IMG/VR virus record: IMGVR_UViG_3300019755_000013
Location: 1-29,851 of that record
DNA length: 29,851 nt
Source: a virus
Strand: one strand, 5' to 3'
Part shown: positions 1-5,641 of the stretch, piece by piece
How the letters are laid out: each line of letters opens with the position of its first letter
Position numbering within the stretch: the first letter of the stretch is position 1
Made by a program: the position numbers and the translations under genes
Notes under the pieces: model-generated
Databases searched by the model: none
What the model was told of the DNA's origin: nothing
Seen by the model: only the letters and a program-made list of their open reading frames with translations

Positions 1-303
1 AACTGCTATACCCGTCAAAAGCATTCTTAACTCTGTTTTAGCCGTTAAATCATCCATTGCTATGCGAAGTACCAAAGCGCGAATTAACTCTTGTTCATCG
101 TCACATGCTTTATCTACTGTTGCCCAAAGCTCAACTTCACCTTCGCTAAACTCTGCTTCGCCGTGAATAAACAAATCAGCCATAGCCGTTTCGTTAAATT
201 CCATTTCTGCGCAAGCTTGGTTGTCTGCGTTTGCGTGTTCTGCTATTTGTTCGTTTATGTGACAAGTCATGATTAAATGATCTTTTGTATTAACTTGATA
301 CAT
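1..303 (-). CDS. Hypothetical acidic protein, partial (runs off left edge)
   Basis: Reading leftward from an ATG at 303, the frame stays open for 101 codons to the window edge. The visible part is acidic (many Glu/Asp, several Ala and Cys) with no membrane segment and no motif I recognise. Codon use resembles the neighbouring phage genes, and the opposite-strand frame (91-276) reads as a low-quality shadow. There is no clear Shine-Dalgarno before 303. A second in-frame ATG at codon 12 is an alternative start, also without a good ribosome site. The start codon lies inside a repressor-type palindrome (298-310), so this gene and the divergent cassette at 426 appear to share a control region. Function unknown; it may begin a leftward operon outside the window. 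Confidence 0.7.
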   Translation of the reverse strand, partial: MYQVNTKDHLIMTCHINEQIAEHANADNQACAEMEFNETAMADLFIHGEAEFSEGEVELWATVDKACDDEQELIRALVLRIAMDDLTAKTELRMLLTGIAV

Positions 304-310
304 AATGTAG
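298..310. promoter_or_regulatory. Operator-like palindrome O1
   Basis: The core TACATAATGTA (299-309) is a perfect palindrome apart from its central base. It overlaps the start codon of the leftward gene. The same 11-mer recurs at 333-343 and 2069-2079, and a variant with the same half-sites lies at 1946-1956. Recurrence in both divergent control regions of the immunity area suggests binding by the repressor (1452-1928) and/or the Cro-like protein (2095-2316). Binding itself is inferred. Confidence 0.6.
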
Positions 311-319
311 TTTATTGTA

Positions 320-347
320 TTGCTTTAGTCAATACATAATGTATAAT
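320..347 (+). promoter_or_regulatory. Promoter of the 426-1455 cassette
   Basis: There is a -35-like TTGCTT at 320-325, a 16-bp spacer, and a perfect -10 TATAAT at 342-347, giving a predicted start near 354 and a leader of about 70 bases before the ATG at 426. The operator-like palindrome at 332-344 overlaps the -10 box, so bound repressor should block it. On the opposite strand a TTGACT (332-327) is followed after 17 bases by a weak TACATT, which could serve the leftward gene; that reading is less certain. Confidence 0.55.
332..344. promoter_or_regulatory. Operator-like palindrome O2
   Basis: ATACATAATGTAT is palindromic over 13 bases except for the centre. Its flanks also match O3: both read AATACA-N3-TGTATAAT over 17 bases (331-347 and 1944-1960). 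It overlaps the -10 box of the rightward promoter at 342-347. Confidence 0.6.
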
Positions 348-425
348 TATTTGCAGTTATTAGATGTTGTACAAAAGATTTGTTATATTCTTTTTTCTTT
401 ACTTACAAAAAAAAGGAACGTAATG

Positions 426-629
426 ATGGAAATTGGATCTGTAGCAAGCGCTTCAGTGGTTAAAAATCAGCCTGCCAAATCGGTAGAAAGTGAAAATACT
501 ATTGAAGATACTGAAAAAAAACGCGATACTCTAAAAGAAGATGTGGTTACGTTAGGTAACGGTGGCGGTAATGAGCCACCAGTTTATTTATATAATAGTA
601 ATGGCGGAGGCAATGAGCCACCTAAATAA
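426..629 (+). CDS. Small acidic protein with repeated NGGGNEPP motif
   Basis: 67 aa. The ATG at 426 is preferred over the adjacent ATG at 423 because the AAGGAA at 413-418 is 7 bases away. The frame is open further upstream but has no ribosome site there. The protein has a charged, helix-prone middle part with Glu/Lys/Asp and no signal peptide or membrane segment. Its C-terminal third carries two copies of NGGGNEPP separated by about eight residues, the last almost at the end (…NEPPK). It is the first gene of a three-gene cassette with its own promoter, followed by two membrane proteins. I do not recognise a family. The repeated, exposed glycine/proline tail could be a binding or recognition peptide, but that is a guess; no modifying enzyme lies nearby. 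Confidence 0.75.
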   Translation: MEIGSVASASVVKNQPAKSVESENTIEDTEKKRDTLKEDVVTLGNGGGNEPPVYLYNSNGGGNEPPK

Positions 630-673
630 CTAAGCTGCCACAATTCTTGGAGTACTTTATTTAAGGATGGAAT

Positions 674-1171
674 ATGTGGCAATTGAATTTATTTCTAATT
701 ACGGTAGGTGGTGCAATTTCATGCGTTGCCTGCCTTTATTTTTATCTACGCGCAAGACGAAATGTCAGCTCTTTTTCGTTGTCTTTGTTTTTGTTTGTTG
801 TCTTTAGTTTAATAATGGTTCTTGTAGATCCAATTATTTATAGTGCGACAGGCGATATACACTTAGATAGGTTTATATGGTACGCAACATTTTCACTGTT
901 TGATGTGCTTGCTATATTATCTATAAACTTGGCACATAAATATTATCAAATAAACTTACACCGTGACTCATTAGTTATTGTAATCTTCTTTCTTCTGTCA
1001 ATGCTTCTCCAAGTATCAAGGTATATTGACAGAGATATTGTTGAAACAAATGCTTTGGGTGGCTTTTATGCTAGTTCATTGCAGTTTTTAAATGCTAGTG
1101 TTTGGTTATATTTAATATTTGTTACGGTGTTCCATGTTCTTCGGGCAAAACAAATTAAGGAGTTGAAATGA
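674..1171 (+). CDS. Five-helix integral membrane protein, unknown
   Basis: 165 aa; ATG at 674 with AAGGA at 663-667. Five hydrophobic stretches are visible at about residues 4-25, 33-55, 67-87, 98-113 and 133-157, joined by short loops, with positively charged RARR after the first and a basic C-terminal tail (RAKQIKELK). Loops are short, so it probably sits almost wholly in the inner membrane. No catalytic motif is recognisable. The next gene starts by an ATGA overlap with the stop codon, implying translational coupling and a joint function. Its place beside the repressor resembles lysogenic-conversion or superinfection-exclusion genes of temperate phages; this is inference from position only. 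Confidence 0.85.
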   Translation: MWQLNLFLITVGGAISCVACLYFYLRARRNVSSFSLSLFLFVVFSLIMVLVDPIIYSATGDIHLDRFIWYATFSLFDVLAILSINLAHKYYQINLHRDSLVIVIFFLLSMLLQVSRYIDRDIVETNALGGFYASSLQFLNASVWLYLIFVTVFHVLRAKQIKELK

Positions 1172-1455
1172 TAGGGATTTTGAGCATAGTTTTCTTTATG
1201 TTAATCGTTGTTATAGGATGTTTTGGTTTTTATGTGTCAGCAATCCATACAGATACAAAAGCATCCGATAGGTGTGATTCTGTGAACAACAACGAACAAC
1301 ATAATATTATTTTATTTAATGAATTAGCTAACGCTGTACACGATAGGGCATTGGCAGAGACTAAAGAAGATTTAGTTGAAAAGATTCTTCATATAAAAAG
1401 AAGTGATGAAAATATTATAAACCTATCTGAGCGCATCAAAGAAAAACGTGCTTAA
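1168..1455 (+). CDS. Single-helix membrane-anchored protein, unknown
   Basis: 95 aa; ATG at 1168 overlaps the preceding stop (ATGA), with AAGGAG at 1157-1162. Residues 2-25 form one hydrophobic helix. The remaining 70 residues are polar and helix-prone, with Glu/Lys-rich stretches compatible with a short coiled coil. There is no lipobox. Together with the five-helix protein upstream it probably makes a membrane complex. Its stop codon (1453-1455) overlaps the stop of the convergent repressor gene (1452-1454) through a shared TTAA, so no terminator separates the two. Function unknown. Confidence 0.85.
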   Translation: MIGILSIVFFMLIVVIGCFGFYVSAIHTDTKASDRCDSVNNNEQHNIILFNELANAVHDRALAETKEDLVEKILHIKRSDENIINLSERIKEKRA

Positions 1456-1928
1456 CCCGCTTTTCTAATTAGGTTTTGAATATTTAGTACCGCATCTATT
1501 TGAGCGGTACTATTGTTTCCTGCCTGCGATAATGCATTGGTAGCTTTGATTATATTGGAAGGTCCAATATTATTTAACACTTTGAGAAATGCCACTAAGT
1601 CTTCATTGTTGATTTTAGCTGTTCTGGCTAACAGCGATATAGCATCAATAAAATAACGTTCGTTGTCGCACTTTAATTCCATGCTGTTATTTATTTCTTC
1701 CTCTAAATTTAAGAGAGCGACTATTGAAATATCTAATTTTTTAGATAATGCAATAATGCTGTCAATTGATGGTTTTCTTCTTCCATTAAAATAATGTCCG
1801 ACAGCGCCAACGGTTTTTACGCCAAAAACATCTAATAGATCATCATTCTGCAATGATAATTCGTCCATTCTTTTTTTAGCTATAACAGCCCAAACAGGTT
1901 TCATTTCAACCAATCTCACTACGTTCAT
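1452..1928 (-). CDS. XRE-family phage repressor (CI-like), no peptidase domain
   Basis: 158 aa. ATG at 1928 with a strong GAGG ribosome site 5-8 bases before it on the minus strand. Residues about 24-73 form an XRE-type helix-turn-helix domain; the segment VGHYFNGRRKPSID is the usual recognition-helix and following-loop pattern. The C-terminal half is helical and probably mediates dimerisation. It lacks the Ser/Lys S24 (LexA-type) autopeptidase of lambda CI, so RecA-driven self-cleavage is not expected. It is divergent from a small Cro-like gene across a palindrome-bearing control region, the standard phage immunity layout. It probably keeps both this region and the 298-347 region off in a lysogen. 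An alternative start is Met9. Confidence 0.85.
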   Translation of the reverse strand: MNVVRLVEMKPVWAVIAKKRMDELSLQNDDLLDVFGVKTVGAVGHYFNGRRKPSIDSIIALSKKLDISIVALLNLEEEINNSMELKCDNERYFIDAISLLARTAKINNEDLVAFLKVLNNIGPSNIIKATNALSQAGNNSTAQIDAVLNIQNLIRKAG

Positions 1929-1944
1929 AATTACCTCTACAATA

Positions 1945-1957
1945 ATACACTTTGTAT
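1945..1957. promoter_or_regulatory. Operator-like palindrome O3 (repressor side)
   Basis: ATACACTTTGTAT keeps the half-sites of the TACATAATGTA family with a different 3-base centre. It lies 17-29 bases upstream of the repressor start codon, where it could mediate autoregulation. The repressor's own -35/-10 cannot be assigned with confidence; TAGAAT and TATTAT on the minus strand are possible -10 boxes. Confidence 0.55.
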
Positions 1958-1981
1958 AATTCTATCACAACATAACAAATT

Positions 1982-1996
1982 GTACAGGCAATGTAC
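1982..1996. promoter_or_regulatory. Possible variant operator with 5-base centre
   Basis: GTACAGGCAATGTAC is a 5+5 inverted repeat with a 5-base centre. It has the same TACA/TGTA half-sites as the other operators but spaced 2 bases wider. It lies midway between the repressor and Cro-like genes. The different spacing makes it a weaker candidate. Confidence 0.35.
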
Positions 1997-2036
1997 GTTA
2001 TTTTTTAATGTGTTTTGTATTTTGTATTTTTGATCT

Positions 2037-2064
2037 TTGTATTTTTATTTATTTGGTGTATCAT
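2037..2064 (+). promoter_or_regulatory. Putative early rightward promoter (PR-like)
   Basis: TTGTAT (2037-2042), a 16-bp spacer and TATCAT (2059-2064, five of six consensus bases) are followed by a predicted start near 2071. That start falls inside the operator at 2068-2080, as expected for a repressed early promoter. The stretch 1998-2056 is unusually T-rich. Confidence 0.45.
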
Positions 2065-2067
2065 GTT

Positions 2068-2080
2068 GTACATAATGTAT
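2068..2080. promoter_or_regulatory. Operator-like palindrome O4 (Cro side)
   Basis: GTACATAATGTAT contains the same TACATAATGTA core as O1 and O2. It lies between the putative early promoter and the Cro-like start codon at 2095, so a bound regulator would block early transcription. Confidence 0.6.
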
Positions 2081-2094
2081 CATGTGAGAGTAAA

Positions 2095-2316
2095 ATGAAA
2101 CTAGGTGTATATTACAGATCGCTTACGCAAACAGAAAGAAGCAAGTTCCTTTCTTTGCTTAGCGACGAATTAAGCAAAAGCGAAGTGACTATTCGCAGTT
2201 ATATAAATGGCAACAGAAAAATACAACCATCTCACGCTAACAAAATATCAGCGTTAACAAATGGTGAAGTTACAGTGGTTGAGCTTTGCCCTGATGTGTT
2301 CGGTGATGCTGCATAA
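2095..2316 (+). CDS. Cro-like helix-turn-helix regulator
   Basis: 73 aa. The frame is open from 2008, but that upstream part is a low-complexity hydrophobic translation of T-rich promoter DNA. The ATG at 2095, with GAGAG at 2085-2089, is the sensible start and yields MKLGVYYRSL…. The segment KSEVTIRSYINGNRKIQPSHANKI reads as a recognition helix with the asparagine/glycine turn typical of Cro/YdaS-like phage regulators. It is divergent from the repressor and is the first gene of the rightward early operon, so by analogy with lambda it should compete for the same palindromic operators. Confidence 0.75.
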   Translation: MKLGVYYRSLTQTERSKFLSLLSDELSKSEVTIRSYINGNRKIQPSHANKISALTNGEVTVVELCPDVFGDAA

Positions 2317-2327
2317 TTTATTCACCT

Positions 2328-2369
2328 GGTTGTTATTGGGTTTTCTGGACAGTTCCCACAATAGCAACC
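2328..2369 (+). other. Long stem-loop in early leader RNA
   Basis: GGTTGTTATTG (2328-2338) pairs with CAATAGCAACC (2359-2369) over 11 bp with one G·U pair, extended by two or three G-C pairs past a bulged A. The apical loop is about 16 bases. No T-run follows, so it is not a typical terminator. It lies just after the cro-like stop, where lambdoid phages carry nut or put antitermination elements. No N-like gene is visible in the window. Antitermination is a hypothesis only. Confidence 0.5.
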
Positions 2370-2419
2370 AAGGCGAGGGAATTCAATTTTAAACTGACCA
2401 CATTTAGCAGGGTTAAATA

Positions 2420-2614
2420 ATGGATTTAGCAGACGAAGCGCAAAAATTAGCGGATTTAGAGTTAAACATAGCACTAAGCAATAGATCACAAAGAATGCCT
2501 GAAACTGGTATTTGTTACGGCCCTGAGTGCGAAGTAATTATAGGTGTAGGTAACTTTTGCGGTCCTGATTGCCGTGATAGTTATGAATTAGAACAAAAAA
2601 GAATGAAGGGTTAG
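2420..2614 (+). CDS. TraR/DksA-like small zinc-finger protein
   Basis: 64 aa; ATG at 2420 with AGGG at 2409-2412. The N-terminal helix (DLADEAQKLADLELNIAL) is followed by a four-cysteine cluster, C-x4-C and C-x3-C, about residues 32-51. This combination matches the short phage zinc-finger proteins often annotated as TraR/DksA family or zinc-ribbon proteins. True TraR modulates RNA polymerase through its secondary channel; whether this shorter, diverged protein does so cannot be told. It is the second early gene after the cro-like regulator. Confidence 0.65.
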   Translation: MDLADEAQKLADLELNIALSNRSQRMPETGICYGPECEVIIGVGNFCGPDCRDSYELEQKRMKG

Positions 2615-2616
2615 TC

Positions 2617-2769
2617 ATGGTCAACAAAACACAGTTTTATAAATCAAAAATTTGTCTATCTGTTCAGTTCGCTTTAAGCGATAAGTATTTTTACAGCGAC
2701 AAAGAAGAAGGCGCAAGCGGTGCCGTTGACGATGGCTATGGCTATCTGGACGCACCAAGCAAAGAATAA
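2617..2769 (+). CDS. Small hypothetical protein (50 aa)
   Basis: ATG at 2617, two bases after the preceding stop, with GAAGGG at 2605-2610 as ribosome site. The 50-residue product has a basic N-terminal half and an acidic, Tyr/Gly-rich second half (DDGYGYLD near the end). No motif is recognised. Tight spacing and a good ribosome site support it as a real gene of the early operon. Confidence 0.6.
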   Translation: MVNKTQFYKSKICLSVQFALSDKYFYSDKEEGASGAVDDGYGYLDAPSKE

Positions 2770-2874
2770 CCATTGCTACGGATAGCACAGCGAGCCACGC
2801 GCTTATTTGATCCTTGGTGATCAGCGGGGAAAGAGTGGTACTGATCGATAATTTAATTTAGCAGTGAGTTATTA

Positions 2875-3060
2875 ATGATTTTATTTATATACGGGTTGTT
2901 TGGTTATGTTTTCCAAATCATAGCAGACCCGATAAACAGAATTGGCACATGCAACGCCAATACAAGAACCAAGAACGATAGCGACCCACCGCAGCGTGAG
3001 CCATCTAATGTGCAGCTTTCACCGCTTGGTTTTGGGCTGGGTATGGATAAGTTGCATTAG
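2875..3060 (+). CDS. Small hypothetical protein with N-terminal hydrophobic helix
   Basis: 61 aa; ATG at 2875 with AGTGAG at 2863-2868. Residues 1-18 are hydrophobic and could anchor or weakly insert in the membrane; the remainder is polar with several Pro and Asn. It follows about 105 bases without a gene (2770-2874), in which I see only a short TGATC/GATCA inverted repeat. No family is recognised. It could be spurious, but frame, ribosome site and operon position fit a small early gene. Confidence 0.5.
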   Translation: MILFIYGLFGYVFQIIADPINRIGTCNANTRTKNDSDPPQREPSNVQLSPLGFGLGMDKLH

Positions 3061-3074
3061 ATAAATTGAAAAAG

Positions 3075-3272
3075 GTTAGTGACGGCCTACTTGAGAATAG
3101 TCACTGACACTACGGAAAGACGTGTAGGTACGTTACTAAGCCGTTATGAGGAATTGCGCTTACCAGTTCGTAAGTTGTAACAGTAAGCAAAATAAGGTGT
3201 CCGGTAATGCAAAAGCACCACCGGACTGATACAAAAAAACCGCTTAATCCGTGGAAAGATTAGAAAGCGGTT
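3075..3272 (+). other. Structured non-coding region with four stem-loops
   Basis: About 230 bases (3061-3292) carry no gene but four successive hairpins: GTTAGTGAC/GTCACTGAC (3075-3083 with 3100-3108, one wobble); CTTAC/GTAAG (3159-3163 with 3170-3174); GTCCGGT/ACCGGAC (3199-3205 with 3220-3226, perfect); and AACCGCTT/AAGCGGTT (3238-3245 with 3265-3272), which also contains an inner AATC/GATT pair. None is followed by a proper T-run on the plus strand, so they are not simple terminators. Transcribed within the early operon, they could form a regulatory leader, an antitermination element or a small RNA. Replication-origin function is also possible given the initiator gene downstream. Confidence 0.45.
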
Positions 3273-3292
3273 AATTCACAACGAGGTCAATT

Positions 3293-3442
3293 ATGAAGAA
3301 GAATATTCACATTGTCAACGCTGATAGGCTAGCGCGTTTAATTGGGCGAGCGGCAAATCCTAGAGTTAAATCTACTTTGGTTAAAGCATGGGCTAATGAA
3401 ATACGTTTAGCATGTCGTTTAGCTGATAAGAGGGCTTGCTAG
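3293..3442 (+). CDS. Small basic hypothetical protein (49 aa)
   Basis: ATG at 3293 with GAGG at 3283-3286. The product is basic and largely helical (Arg/Lys/Ala-rich), with two Cys near its C-terminus. The stop codon TAG (3440-3442) shares its G with the GTG start of the replication initiator gene, implying translational coupling. No family is recognised; its size and charge would fit a nucleic-acid-binding accessory protein, which is a guess. Confidence 0.65.
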   Translation: MKKNIHIVNADRLARLIGRAANPRVKSTLVKAWANEIRLACRLADKRAC

Positions 3443-4260
3443 TGGCTGTTGTTCAATTTAAAAGACCAGCAAAGGTCGATGATAAAAGTAACGGTTTTGC
3501 AATGAATAGCAGAGATATTTTAAAAGCTAATTGGTATAAAAATATCAATGCAAGATTGGTTTATATTGATTTGAGTTTGCGTGTTACTCATTCTAAATAT
3601 GAAACCACATTTAATGGCAACAAAATAACGTTACAACCAGGTCAATATGTTACCAAGCTTGAAAACTTAGCTAAATCAATAAATGGCACTAAAGAGCAAG
3701 CGAGAAACGCATTAATAATACTTGAGAAACATGGTGTTATATCAAAATATACTGTGGGAACTCAGCGAAATAAATGCTCAATAATCACGTTGAATTCTAA
3801 CACACTAAATAACACACTAAATACACACTGCGAGCCAGTACAGAAAGGGTGTACAGATGTGGTTCAACACACAACGCACACACTAAACAACACAGTTAAA
3901 CAAGAAGAATATAAAACAATAAAAGAAACATACGTAAAAAACGATAACAAAAACGCTAGCGCGTTGTTGGTGCGTAACATCGTAAAATCTTACAACGAAA
4001 GTTTCCCTGAATTACCCTCAGTATCAAAAATAACACCTGGTAGAAAATCTAAATTAATAAAAATAATTAACGATAAATTTACGGTGAACGGTAATCCAGT
4101 GGAATTCAAAACACTACATGACTGGGAAGGGCTTTTTGCTTACTTGCAAAACAGCGATTTCTTGATGGGGCGTAGTAGCGATTGGCAAATGACGTTTGAT
4201 TTCATGATCAACTCAACAAATTTCGTAAAAATAATCGAGGGAAATTATGATAATAAATAA
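3442..4260 (+). CDS. Phage replication initiator / helicase loader (O-like)
   Basis: 272 aa from a GTG at 3442, chosen because AAGAGGG (3428-3434) is 7 bases upstream; a TTG at 3436 is the longer alternative. Residues about 25-115 resemble the N-terminal winged helix of phage replication proteins (ARLVYIDL…, then a helix-turn-helix around the TKEQARNAL segment). A polar Asn/Thr-rich linker follows. The C-terminus (residues about 225-272) carries the signature of phage O/DnaT-like proteins: a bulky FLMGRSSDW segment, then a Phe/Asn-rich stretch ending …KIIEGNYDNK. By family it should bind the origin and recruit the helicase encoded next, whose start codon overlaps this gene by 14 bases. Confidence 0.8.
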   Translation: MAVVQFKRPAKVDDKSNGFAMNSRDILKANWYKNINARLVYIDLSLRVTHSKYETTFNGNKITLQPGQYVTKLENLAKSINGTKEQARNALIILEKHGVISKYTVGTQRNKCSIITLNSNTLNNTLNTHCEPVQKGCTDVVQHTTHTLNNTVKQEEYKTIKETYVKNDNKNASALLVRNIVKSYNESFPELPSVSKITPGRKSKLIKIINDKFTVNGNPVEFKTLHDWEGLFAYLQNSDFLMGRSSDWQMTFDFMINSTNFVKIIEGNYDNK

Positions 4261-5641
4261 TCCCCCTCACAATTTGGATGCTGAACAAGCGATACTTAGC
4301 GCTTTATTGAAAGACGTTACAAACTCAAATTGCCGACAAGCGCTTGACTTACTAAGCGAAAAATCTTTTTACTCAAGATCACATCGAACTATTTACAAGA
4401 CGATTTTAACTACTGTCAACAAAGGTGACACAGTTGATTTGTTAACGATAGAGCGCTCATTAGAACAACAAAATGAGTTAGAACAATGCGGTGGTTTTAT
4501 CTATCTTGCTGAGCTAATGAGAAACTTTACGTGTTCAGCAAACGTTTTGGCTTATGTTGATTTAATCAATAAAACAGCGCAATCAAGAGATATTTTATCA
4601 ATTGCAAATACGATAAACGAATCCGTAGCTACCGAAGAACCTGACGAGCTTATAAATTTCATTGAAAACCAATTAAAAATTTTAAGTTCTCAGCAAAGCG
4701 GCAAAGAAATCAATCACATTTCTGAATTTGGTAATTCTTGGTTAGATGAACTTGATTTACGCATAGCAAACAAGGGCGGTTTTAGTGGTTTAGCAACGGG
4801 GATTACTGATCTTGATTCACGATTAGCAGGTTTCGACAAAGAAGCGTTGGTTGTTTTAGCTGGTAGGCCATCGATGGGTAAAACGCTTTTGGCGCAAGAT
4901 ATACTGGCAAAAGTTGGCGTAACTCAAAACAAACCATGTATGTTTTTCTCGATGGAAATGTCAGACAAGCAAGTTTACGAACGGTTCATTTCGGGTTTAT
5001 CAAATGTTGGGGCTAACAAGATCAGAACTGCTGATTTAAACGATGAGGATTGGGGTAGATTAAATGAGGGTATGCGCGTTTTAAACGAGAGTAATATTTA
5101 TGTTGATTCTGATCCGCGCTTATCGGTAGCTCAAATACGCGCAAGAGTACGCAGACAGATCGCTAAAAAAGGACAACAGGCTCTAATCGTTATTGATTAT
5201 CTTGGCTTGATGCAATTACCAAAAGCTGATAGGCATGATTTAGCGATTGGTGATGTGACTAGTTCGTTAAAAAATTTAGCTAAAGAAATAAAAACGCCAA
5301 TTCTATTGCTTGCACAGGCAAATAGAGCAACCGATCAGTCATCACGCCCAAGCATGAGCAATATTAAAGATTCAAGCGCCATTGAAGCGGATGCCGATGT
5401 TGTTTTATTTGTGCATCGAGAAGAAGTTACAGACCCTGACACTGAATTAAAAGGTGTTACTGAATTGATTATAGCGAAAGACAGGCACAACGATGGCAAT
5501 GGAACAGTCTACTTAGTGAAGCAAAACGGTGGATTTAAGCCAATGTGCCAACAAGCGGTAGCTGAAGCTTTTCATGCTGAAAACGCAAGGAAACAACCCC
5601 AAAAAAAACAACGCGGCTATGCTGCAAAAGGAGCTGCTTAA
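4247..5641 (+). CDS. dnaB: Replicative DNA helicase, DnaB family
   Basis: 464 aa; ATG at 4247 with GAGGG upstream. The N-terminal domain (residues about 5-145) shows the DnaB opening pattern (NPPHNLDAEQAILSALL). The RecA-like ATPase core has Walker A GRPSMGKT at 206-213, the FFSMEMS element at 233-239, Walker B LIVIDYLGLM with Asp317, the LLAQANR glutamine sensor near 357, and K411/R413 in the position of the arginine finger. The length equals typical DnaB. It unwinds the phage replication fork as a ring hexamer, probably loaded by the product of the preceding overlapping gene. The C-terminal 30 residues are Gln/Lys-rich. Confidence 0.95.
   Translation: MIINNPPHNLDAEQAILSALLKDVTNSNCRQALDLLSEKSFYSRSHRTIYKTILTTVNKGDTVDLLTIERSLEQQNELEQCGGFIYLAELMRNFTCSANVLAYVDLINKTAQSRDILSIANTINESVATEEPDELINFIENQLKILSSQQSGKEINHISEFGNSWLDELDLRIANKGGFSGLATGITDLDSRLAGFDKEALVVLAGRPSMGKTLLAQDILAKVGVTQNKPCMFFSMEMSDKQVYERFISGLSNVGANKIRTADLNDEDWGRLNEGMRVLNESNIYVDSDPRLSVAQIRARVRRQIAKKGQQALIVIDYLGLMQLPKADRHDLAIGDVTSSLKNLAKEIKTPILLLAQANRATDQSSRPSMSNIKDSSAIEADADVVLFVHREEVTDPDTELKGVTELIIAKDRHNDGNGTVYLVKQNGGFKPMCQQAVAEAFHAENARKQPQKKQRGYAAKGAA

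Noticed and set aside
91-276. Plus-strand open frame of 61 codons at the left end
   Set aside because: It is antisense to the leftward gene 1-303, which has better codon use and a more protein-like composition.
426-629. Ribosomally made modified-peptide precursor with double NGGGNEPP core
   Set aside because: No modifying enzyme, protease or exporter lies nearby; kept only as a repeat observation.
2008-2094. Upstream extension of the Cro-like protein from an ATG at 2008
   Set aside because: It translates T-rich promoter DNA and the operator; no ribosome site. The ATG at 2095 fits better.
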